Below are positions 1-5,714 of a DNA stretch of 5,714 nt, in pieces (the first letter of the stretch is position 1; every line of letters begins with the position of its first letter). This DNA comes from Verrucomicrobiota bacterium (GTDB lineage Bacteria; Verrucomicrobiota; Verrucomicrobiia; Chthoniobacterales; UBA10450): positions 1 through 5,714 of the forward strand of contig QHRI01000026.1 in the NCBI GenBank assembly GCA_003221375.1, in the 5' to 3' direction. Under the pieces are notes generated by a model that was not told the DNA's origin, searched no databases, and saw nothing but the letters and a program-made list of their open reading frames with translations. The translations under genes were made by a program, and so were the position numbers.

Positions 1-2
1 TT

Positions 3-614
3 CCAATGGAGAATTTGGCTGAAGGCTATGCCGTCGATAATCAGCGCGGGATTTTTTATACAAACGTTGAGGAGGCGGGAAAGACCGTGGCAATCGACGT
101 ACACACCCGCAAAGTGATCGCTACATGGAATCCCGGCAGCAGCGATTTGCAGGGATTAGCCTTGGACAACGCGCGTAACTTCCTCTTCGTCGCGTGCGGC
201 GATCACGTTGTGAGTATCGACGCCGGTCATGGCGGAAAGGTGATCGACTCCATCACAACAGGTTCAGGCTTGGATAACATCGATTACTCGTCGGACCGAA
301 AATTTCTTTACGCGGCGGCATCTCAAGCGGCGAATCTGACCATCGCTGAAGTAGACGATAATGGAAAATTTCACTTGAAGGCGACCGTTCCGACTGTCAA
401 AGGCGCGCGCGGTGTTGTCGCTGGTAAGGGCGAAACGGCATATTTAATCGATCCAGCCGAAGGGCGCATATTGAAGCTGACACGTAAATCGGACAGCCCT
501 CTTTCTATATTTTCAAAAAACAATTGGTTTGCCGATTCACGGCCGCGGCGGGTTGTGGAGCTTGCTGGCCGTGGTGAAAAGCACCCACCCGGTACCATCC
601 GGCTGAACCTTTGA
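3..614 (+). CDS. YncE-like beta-propeller protein, 5' truncated by window edge
   Basis: This is the C-terminal ~200 residues of a YncE/YVTN-type beta-propeller protein. The frame is open to the window edge, and the ATG at position 6 is probably internal, because family members usually run to 300 residues or more with a signal peptide. Repeated blade units are visible (numbering from that ATG): 'TVAIDVHTRKVIATW' near 27-41, 'HVVSIDAGHGGKVIDSI' near 67-83, 'RKFLYAAASQAANLTIAEV' near 98-116, and a closing strand 'YLIDPAEGRILKLTRK' ending near residue 161. The last ~40 residues are Arg- and Pro-rich and do not look like a propeller blade, so they may be an extension or read-through of a degraded 3' end. 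The stop overlaps the TTG start of the outer-membrane factor, implying co-translation with the efflux genes. The family is generally periplasmic or secreted. Its substrate or partner cannot be read from the sequence, and an accessory metal-related role is only inferred from context. Confidence 0.8.
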   Translation, partial: PMENLAEGYAVDNQRGIFYTNVEEAGKTVAIDVHTRKVIATWNPGSSDLQGLALDNARNFLFVACGDHVVSIDAGHGGKVIDSITTGSGLDNIDYSSDRKFLYAAASQAANLTIAEVDDNGKFHLKATVPTVKGARGVVAGKGETAYLIDPAEGRILKLTRKSDSPLSIFSKNNWFADSRPRRVVELAGRGEKHPPGTIRLNL

Positions 615-1867
615 AAGCCTCAATCACAATTAGCTTCGCAATCGCGCTCGCGGCGATTGTTTGCAGCGGCGGCGACACAACTTCCTTGGACGGGTTAGTC
701 GCGGAAGCTCTTGCGGGAAACCCGGAAATAAAGGCCTTCAGTGCCGAAATTGTGGCCACCAAGGGCGAACGGCGCACAGCCGGCGAATGGCAAAATCCCG
801 AAGCGTCGACCGAGGCCGGCGCGAAAATCGTCCGTGATTATCACGGCAATACGCTAGGTGACGGCATTATGTGGACGCTAGGAGCCACGCAAACTTTCGA
901 ATATCCCGGGCGCGTTACTCTACGCAAGGCAATTGCCAACCACCAAATCGCCCTGGCCGAGCTGGGCTTGGAAGGATTTCGGACTGCGTTGGCAGCACGA
1001 GTTCGTGCTGCGGCATTCCGCGCAGCATTGGGCAAGGCGAAAGCCGGTGCCGCAGATGAGATCGCCAAACGGTTCGACGAGCTTGCGACGGTGTTGTCGC
1101 AACGCCCAGCGGCTGGTGTCGCGCAACAGGCCGATGTGCGAATCATTGAGGCGAGCGCGATTGCGCTAAAACGCAGACCGCTGGAGGCACACCGCGAGAC
1201 GCAGAGCGCGATTTACGAGCTCAATCAATTGCGCGGCGCGCGGGTTGATTCACCGCTGGCGCTTCCCAATATCGATTTAACGCTTCGACCACTTCCGTCA
1301 GTTGCGACACTGCTGGCGACGGCGCGCGACCGCAATTACGACGTGCGCACACGCGTGCTCGAGTTGGAACAACAAGGCTACAAGATACGGCTCGCGCTGA
1401 ATGAACGCTGGCCGGCGGTGCGCATCGGTCCAGTTGCTCATAATGAGCGCGCCGACACGAATGAATACTTGGTTGGCATCAGCGCGTCCTTGCCATTACC
1501 ACTTTGGAACACGAATACGGGAAAGATCGAGACGGAGAGAGCGCGCGCGGCCAAGGTTGAGGCCGAGCTGATGGCACTCATCCGCGATGTAGAACGCAAG
1601 GTCGCAGATGCTGAGTTCACTTACCGCTCACGGCGGGAAGAGGCGGACGATTTGCAGAAATCTGTCTTGCCGCAACTGCGTGAAGCCGCGGAAACGGGCG
1701 ACCGCAACTACCGGGATGGAGCGATTCCAGTTTCCATTTATACCGAATTGCAAAAGCAGTATCTCGATTCGATCGATGCATTCACTGCGGCACAAGCGGC
1801 GGCAATTGAAGCGCGTCAGCAATTGGAACAGCTCACGATCATGCGGTTGGACTCGGAGAAGCGGTGA
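611..1867 (+). CDS. CzcC/CusC-like outer membrane factor (TolC family)
   Basis: This 418-residue protein should form the trimeric outer-membrane exit duct of a tripartite metal efflux pump. The N-terminus (residues 1-20) has a Lys followed by a hydrophobic run, consistent with a signal peptide, though no clean AxA site is visible. Family marks include 'ALAGNPEIKAF' near 34-44, 'QTFEYPGR' at 94-101, 'ISASLPLPLWN' at 290-300 followed by 'TNTGKI', and 'DGAIPVSIYTELQKQYLDS' starting at 369. Long Ala/Glu/Arg-rich helices flank these, and the order matches the two internal OEP repeats. The length is normal for CzcC. The TTG at 611 is the only reasonable start: an in-frame stop lies at 575, and the first in-frame ATG is near 869, past the signal peptide. 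No good Shine-Dalgarno precedes it, so translation is probably coupled to the propeller gene through the TTGA overlap. The stop overlaps the pump start. The family call is firm, but Czc versus Cus cannot be decided from this protein alone. Confidence 0.9.
   Translation: MKASITISFAIALAAIVCSGGDTTSLDGLVAEALAGNPEIKAFSAEIVATKGERRTAGEWQNPEASTEAGAKIVRDYHGNTLGDGIMWTLGATQTFEYPGRVTLRKAIANHQIALAELGLEGFRTALAARVRAAAFRAALGKAKAGAADEIAKRFDELATVLSQRPAAGVAQQADVRIIEASAIALKRRPLEAHRETQSAIYELNQLRGARVDSPLALPNIDLTLRPLPSVATLLATARDRNYDVRTRVLELEQQGYKIRLALNERWPAVRIGPVAHNERADTNEYLVGISASLPLPLWNTNTGKIETERARAAKVEAELMALIRDVERKVADAEFTYRSRREEADDLQKSVLPQLREAAETGDRNYRDGAIPVSIYTELQKQYLDSIDAFTAAQAAAIEARQQLEQLTIMRLDSEKR
1855..1858 (+). 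promoter_or_regulatory. Ribosome binding site of the RND pump gene
   Basis: GGAG (within CGGAGAAG) lies inside the last codons of the outer-membrane factor gene. It stands 8 bases before the ATG at 1867 and 5 bases before a GTG at 1864. The spacing favours the ATG. The site lets ribosomes start or restart on the pump gene as they finish the upstream one. Confidence 0.6.
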
Positions 1868-4800
1868 TGATCGATAAGATCCTGGAATTATCGCTTCGAC
1901 ATCGGGCCTTTGTGTTACTTGCCACGCTCGCTCTGGTTGGCGTCGGGCTGTGGTCGGCTTCTCGTCTCCCGATTGACGCAGTTCCGGACATCACTGGAGT
2001 ACAGGTCCAAATCAATACGGAAGTGCCGGCGCTGGCCGCGGAGGAATCGGAAAAATTGGTGACTCGGCCCATCGAAATCGAGATGGCCGGATTGCCTGGA
2101 ATCGAAGAGATGCGTTCCCTGACAAAGTTTGGCTTGTCGCAAGTCACGCTCCAGTTCTCCGATAATACTGATGTTTATCGCGCGCGCCAGCTTGTGACCG
2201 AGCGACTGCAAGCGTCGGTGGAACATTTGCCACACGACGTGGCGCCGAAGCTCGCGCCGATCAGCACCGGGTTGGGTGAAATTTTCTACTACAATGTTTC
2301 CTACAAGCCGGGTGCAAAAAGACCGGAACTGCTCCGGGATCAGTTGTTCCAGTTGCGAGAACTTCATGACTACACCATCAAGCCGCTGCTGCGCACCGTG
2401 TCCGGTGTCGCCGAGGTTAATGAAAGCGGCGGATACGAACGGCAGTTTGTGATCCAGCCGCGTCCGGAAGACCTGGAGCGGAGCGGAATGACTTTCAGCG
2501 AGCTGGCCGATATCATCGCGGCGAATGTCGAGAACGCGGGTGGCGGCATTATCAACCGCGGCGGCAATCAATTGAGCATCCGCGCTGTGACGCGGGCGAA
2601 CAGCCTTGAGGACATCGCGAATCTGCCGGTGAAATTTGCGGCCGGCGTCAAGCCATTGCTGGTCAAAGATCTCGCCGATGTGAGTTACGGTTCACGCATT
2701 CGCACCGGCGCAGCGACGATCGACGGAGAGGAAACAGTCATCGGCGCAGCGATGATGCTGGCCGGCGAAAATAGCCGCGAAGTCGCCGAACGAGTCAAAG
2801 CACGTTTGGCCGAGATTCAGGAGAAGCTGCCGGACAATGTGCAAGTTCAGCCTCAGTACGACCGCTCGATTTTGATCAACAAGACCATTCACACCGTGAG
2901 CACCAATCTTTTTGAAGGCGCCATTCTGGTAACTGCATTGCTCTTTGCGCTCCTGGGTAATTGGCGCGGTGCGCTCATTGTCACGATGGCAATACCGCTT
3001 TCATTCCTGTTCGCGTTAAGCGGAATGGTGAAGCTTGAGGTGTCGGGGAACTTGATGAGTCTGGGAGCGGTGGACTTCGGTCTGCTAATCGACGGAGCGG
3101 TGGTGATTGTTGAAAACGTGGTGCGCCAGCTCGGGATTCGCCAACGCGAATTCGGGCGAAGACTGACCAGTGAAGAGCGACGTGAGCTTGTGCTCGCCGC
3201 AAGCAAACAAGTCGCCAACCCGATGTTTTTCGGCGTCGTGATTATCACGATCGTTTACATCCCGATCCTAGCTCTGACCGGAATCGAAGGAAAAATGTTT
3301 CATCCGATGGCGGTGACCGTGATGCTCGCACTCACTGGCGCACTGATTCTCGCGTTAACGTTAATGCCAGTGCTTTGCTCGTTCCTGCTACGCGGCCGCG
3401 TCGGCGAGGACGATAATTTTATCATTCGCGCAATCAAAGCGATCTACGAGCCGATGCTGCGTGTCGCGCTCGCGTCCCGCTGGCTGGTCGTGCTGGCTGC
3501 AATCGCGATTTTCGCGGGCTCGATCTGGCTGTTCAATCGTCTCGGCGCCGAGTTTGTGCCAAAGCTCGACGAAGGATCGATCACGTCGATGCTCTACAAG
3601 CCGGTCGAGATGAGTTTGGATGAATCGGTGCGGACCGATCTCGAACTGGAAAAGACGTTGCTTCGTGAGTTCCCGGAAATCACCCGCATCTTTACCCGTA
3701 TCGGAACGAGCGACATCGCAACTGATCCGATGCCGCCGAACGAATGCGACGTTTACATTTTTTACAAACCGCTGGACCAATGGCCCAAAACTCCGGGCCG
3801 CCCGCACAACAAGGTCGAGCTCAACTCCCAGATCGATGCGACGCTGAAGAAACTGGATCCGAATTACAAAATTCTTTTCGCACAACCAATCGAGGAAAGG
3901 TTCAACGAAATGCTTGAAGGCACCAAGGCGGAGCTGGCGGTCAAGATTTTTGGAGATGATTACGCGGTGCTGGAGAAACTCGCCGATCAGATCAAAGGCA
4001 TTCTCGAGAAAACCCCCGGGGCCGAAGAAGTTGAACACGAAACCGAGGGACGCAGACCACAGCTTCTGATCGAAGCCAGACACGACGAACTGCAACGCTA
4101 TGGTCTGTCTGCCGGCGAAGTGAACAAGGCAGTCGCGGCGGCTCTTGCCGGCAAAGTCGTCGGAACGGCCATTGATGGAGAAAAACGATACGATATTGTT
4201 GTGCGAATGCCGGAGGAAATCCGTGCGGACAATGAAAAGATTCGACAGTTACCAGTGCGCGTGGGTGATCACGGATTGGTTAAGATGGGAGAAGTTGTCG
4301 ATCTTAAGACCGTCGAAGTCGTCGAGCCGATTTTCCGCGATGAAGGGCATCGCCGCGCCGCAATATTGGTCAACTTAAATACGAGCGATGTGGAAGGATT
4401 CGTTCGAAACGCGGAGCAACGAATCAAGCAAGAGGTAAAAATGCCGGACGGTTATTTGGTGGAATTCGGTGGCCAATACAAGAACCTTCAGCAGGCACGG
4501 ACGCGTTTGATGATCGTCGTGCCGGCGGCACTGGCGCTGATTTTCATTCTGATCTTTCTCGCCTTCGGCAGCATTCGGCAGGCGCTGCTCGTTTACACTG
4601 GAATTCCGCTGGCGGTAACGGGTGGAGTGCTCTCGCTGTGGTTGCGCGGAATGCCCTTCAGCATCACCGCCGCAATTGGATTTATCGCGCTTAGCGGTGT
4701 GGCCGTTCTCAATGGCTTGGTTATGATCAGCTATTTCAATCAACTTCGCGAACAAGGCCGCAGCATTCGCGAAGCTGTGATCGAGGGCTCCCTGACTCGC

Positions 4801-5058
4801 CTTCGGCCAGTACTTATGACAGCGCTCGTGGCCAGCCTCGGTTTTGTGCCAATGGCCATCGCCATCGGGACCGGCGCCGAAGTGCAACGACCACTCGCCA
4901 CCGTTGTCATTGGCGGCATCCTCAGCTCCACACTTCTGACGTTGATCGTTTTGCCGGTTCTGTATGCATGGTTGGAACGCGAAGGAAAACCGGCGAAAAA
5001 CCGTCCTGAACGGTCAGAACTGAAGCTCGAACCCGCGTTAACCCATACGTTGAGGTGA
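1867..5058 (+). CDS. czcA: CzcA-type heavy-metal efflux RND pump (HME family)
   Basis: This inner-membrane proton/metal antiporter has about 1063 residues, the usual CzcA length. Numbering is from ATG 1867; a GTG at 1864 is an alternative start one codon earlier. TM1 is near 13-33, followed by the family signature 'DAVPDITGVQVQINTEVPAL' and the first large periplasmic domain. TM2-TM6 lie near 348-510 and TM7 near 539-556. The second periplasmic domain follows, then TM8-TM12 near 881-1035. TM4 carries DFGLLIDGAVVIVEN, with D403, D409 and E416 matching the CzcA proton-relay residues D402, D408 and E415. This pattern marks divalent-cation exporters rather than Cu/Ag CusA. At the CusA methionine-triad positions I align M575, E626 (next to C627) and E681, so only one Met is kept. 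'TDPMPPN' and 'RFNEMLEG' also read as CzcA-like. No frameshift is seen. The gene overlaps the outer-membrane factor stop by one base. No membrane-fusion adaptor gene is adjacent, although the pump needs one. The exact metal is not determined. Confidence 0.95.
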   Translation: MIDKILELSLRHRAFVLLATLALVGVGLWSASRLPIDAVPDITGVQVQINTEVPALAAEESEKLVTRPIEIEMAGLPGIEEMRSLTKFGLSQVTLQFSDNTDVYRARQLVTERLQASVEHLPHDVAPKLAPISTGLGEIFYYNVSYKPGAKRPELLRDQLFQLRELHDYTIKPLLRTVSGVAEVNESGGYERQFVIQPRPEDLERSGMTFSELADIIAANVENAGGGIINRGGNQLSIRAVTRANSLEDIANLPVKFAAGVKPLLVKDLADVSYGSRIRTGAATIDGEETVIGAAMMLAGENSREVAERVKARLAEIQEKLPDNVQVQPQYDRSILINKTIHTVSTNLFEGAILVTALLFALLGNWRGALIVTMAIPLSFLFALSGMVKLEVSGNLMSLGAVDFGLLIDGAVVIVENVVRQLGIRQREFGRRLTSEERRELVLAASKQVANPMFFGVVIITIVYIPILALTGIEGKMFHPMAVTVMLALTGALILALTLMPVLCSFLLRGRVGEDDNFIIRAIKAIYEPMLRVALASRWLVVLAAIAIFAGSIWLFNRLGAEFVPKLDEGSITSMLYKPVEMSLDESVRTDLELEKTLLREFPEITRIFTRIGTSDIATDPMPPNECDVYIFYKPLDQWPKTPGRPHNKVELNSQIDATLKKLDPNYKILFAQPIEERFNEMLEGTKAELAVKIFGDDYAVLEKLADQIKGILEKTPGAEEVEHETEGRRPQLLIEARHDELQRYGLSAGEVNKAVAAALAGKVVGTAIDGEKRYDIVVRMPEEIRADNEKIRQLPVRVGDHGLVKMGEVVDLKTVEVVEPIFRDEGHRRAAILVNLNTSDVEGFVRNAEQRIKQEVKMPDGYLVEFGGQYKNLQQARTRLMIVVPAALALIFILIFLAFGSIRQALLVYTGIPLAVTGGVLSLWLRGMPFSITAAIGFIALSGVAVLNGLVMISYFNQLREQGRSIREAVIEGSLTRLRPVLMTALVASLGFVPMAIAIGTGAEVQRPLATVVIGGILSSTLLTLIVLPVLYAWLEREGKPAKNRPERSELKLEPALTHTLR
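5052..5058 (+). promoter_or_regulatory. Strong Shine-Dalgarno-like site after the pump gene
   Basis: GAGGTGA overlaps the last codons and stop of the pump gene and matches the extended anti-SD complement. The nearest start is TTG at 5060, which opens only a 12-codon frame (MNSSSSSDNNCA) ending at TGA 5096-5098. That stop overlaps a GTG at 5095 which is in frame with the MFS fragment. The site is 30 bases or more from the in-frame MFS starts. Either the MFS start region carries an indel, or the short frame couples translation into the MFS gene. Confidence 0.4.
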
Positions 5059-5088
5059 CTTGAATAGCAGCAGCAGTTCCGACAACAA

Positions 5089-5472
5089 TTGCGCGTGAAC
5101 AGCTTCGCGCGGCTCACGAATTTCTTCGGGCTCAAACGCAATCTCGTCATTCTGCTCATCGCCATATTTGTCATTGGCGCAGGCGAAGAGCTGTGGATGC
5201 GTTTTGTGCCGAAATATCTGCAAGCGCTCGGCGCAATGGTGTTTGTTATCGGTCTTTATGATGCGCTGCGCACTTTGCTCGGTGCCATCTACGCTTATCC
5301 CGGCGGCGTACTCGCGGACCGCTGGGGACCAGCGCCAGATCAGAAGCGACGCAATCACGCAGATGAGCAAGATGGTCGAACCGCCGGTGTAGCCGATGCC
5401 GAGCGATCTCGTGCAGTAATCGGCCAGCGTCGTGCCTACGGTCGTCGTCGCAACAATCGTCAGCCAGTATAA
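5089..5472 (+). pseudogene. MFS transporter, N-terminal fragment with non-homologous tail
   Basis: The open frame encodes 127 residues, but only the first ~80 look like a protein of the major facilitator superfamily. TM1 is near 18-37 ('NLVILLIAIFVIGAGEELWM'), followed by 'RFVPKYLQALGA', TM2 near 48-70, and the start of the TM2-TM3 loop motif A, 'GVLADRWG', ending at residue 80 (position 5328). A complete MFS protein would have about 400 residues and 12 helices. After 5328 the frame is hydrophilic and Arg-rich because it reads the antisense of a minus-strand membrane-protein gene. The start is uncertain: TTG 5089 or GTG 5095 ('MNSFARLTNFFGLKRN'), neither with a well-placed ribosome site. The gene lies 30-36 bases after the pump, so it would be the next gene of the operon if intact. 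Its substrate is unknown. It is almost certainly non-functional as read, unless the junction is an assembly error. Confidence 0.75.
5320..5334. repeat. 6-bp inverted repeat at the tail-to-tail gene junction
   Basis: CGCTGG-GGA-CCAGCG is a perfect 6-bp palindromic stem with a 3-base loop. Its left arm encodes Arg-Trp of the MFS fragment on the plus strand. Its right arm encodes Arg-Trp of the COG4705-type protein on the minus strand. The homology switch lies within or next to the loop. No T-tract follows on either strand, so it does not look like an intrinsic terminator. Confidence 0.6.
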
Positions 5473-5714
5473 GAACGGGTGAAATTTTTGGCCCTGATCT
5501 GCACCAGGACCGCGACGATAAAAATGACACCGAAGATTCCAGTTCCGACAAGGTAGCCTGTCCCCTTCGCCCCGGGGGTCATTTCGCCAAGCCACGACAT
5601 GGTTACGGCGTCGCCCGCGGTTTCGCCGAGCGTTGTCGCGAGGACCTTAACGATCCAAAATAGAAATGTTACCTGTGCTACCTTGGCAACGAGTTCCGAT
5701 TGTTTTTCGTCCAT
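5329..5714 (-). pseudogene. COG4705-type membrane protein, frameshifted and 3' truncated
   Basis: Read from ATG at 5714-5712, the protein has the character of the COG4705 membrane-anchored family. It shows 'VTFLFWIVKVLATTLGETAGDAVTM' near 15-39, then 'GYLVGTGIFGVIFIVAVLVQIRAKNF' to residue 78. This frame then leaves homology ('TRSYTG') and stops at 5460-5462. The expected continuation, 'FHPFLYWLTIVATTTVGTTLADYCTRSLGIGYTGGS', is in another minus-strand frame. It runs from about 5486 through TM4 to 'LLIWRW' ending at 5329. One missing base around the T5 and G3 runs at 5477-5489 explains the shift. The family normally has two such duplicated halves with more helices, so about half is missing beyond 5329, where the sequence becomes the MFS fragment. 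The function is not established; COG4705 carries only an old predicted link to amylopullulanase regulation. The true start could lie beyond the window edge. Confidence 0.7.

Noticed and set aside
1915..2571. A 218-codon minus-strand open frame inside the pump gene
   Set aside because: It is antisense to the well-conserved first periplasmic domain, shows no family signature, and is explained by the codon bias of the plus-strand gene.
3388..4095. A 235-codon open frame on the minus strand inside the pump gene
   Set aside because: It is fully antisense to the conserved porter domain of CzcA. Its translation is rich in Arg, Phe and His and shows no recognisable domain. It is a codon-bias shadow.
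5063..5077. Short AGC/CAG run as a repeat element
   Set aside because: It is only a few trinucleotide units within a short Ser-coding stretch, too small to call a microsatellite or array.
5320..5334. Hairpin as a bidirectional intrinsic terminator between convergent genes
   Set aside because: The stem is only 6 bp with a 3-base loop and no T-tract on either side. Its arms also code for the two gene fragments.
5038..5595. A 185-codon minus-strand open frame read as one gene
   Set aside because: Only the middle part (about 5486-5329) looks like a real protein. Its start is out of frame within the COG4705-type gene, and its end is antisense to the MFS fragment and the pump tail.

Overview
This window looks like a metal-efflux locus from a Gram-negative bacterium. 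The evidence is an outer-membrane factor of the TolC family, a heavy-metal RND pump and a moderate-to-high GC coding style (judged by eye). The protein flavour, in particular the beta-propeller/CzcC/CzcA run and the MFS and COG4705 fragments, reminds me of soil Verrucomicrobiota such as the Chthoniobacterales. That placement is an inference from memory, not a search result.

Layout: (1) positions 3-614 (+) hold the 3' part of a YncE-like beta-propeller protein cut by the left edge. (2) 611-1867 (+) is a CzcC/CusC-like outer-membrane factor. It starts at a TTG that overlaps the upstream stop codon (TTGA). (3) 1867-5058 (+) is a full-length CzcA-type heavy-metal RND pump, overlapping the previous stop as TGATG. 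These three genes have no intergenic space and very probably form one transcript. The promoter and any regulator lie outside the window. The pump keeps the three acidic residues in TM4 that are typical of divalent-cation (Co/Zn/Cd/Ni) exporters.

(4) 5059-5714 is damaged. The first ~80 codons of an MFS transporter (+) end abruptly near 5328. They join, tail to tail, the first ~130 codons of a COG4705-type membrane protein on the minus strand. That minus-strand gene also carries a one-base frameshift near 5477-5489. The junction sits on a perfect 6-bp inverted repeat (5320-5334). This is either a real rearrangement that left two gene remnants or a chimeric assembly or amplification join.

How the genes work together: CzcA would export metal by proton antiport, and the outer-membrane factor would provide the exit channel. 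The periplasmic adaptor (CzcB/CusB) that a tripartite pump needs is absent from the window, so it must lie upstream, further away, or be shared. The beta-propeller protein is probably exported and may be an accessory, but its role is unknown. I found no RNA genes, CRISPR arrays, insertion sequences or convincing terminators, and no gene-free stretch longer than 300 bases. I see no clear evidence of a wholly new system. The best leads are the propeller-pump coupling, the missing adaptor and the tail-to-tail junction.
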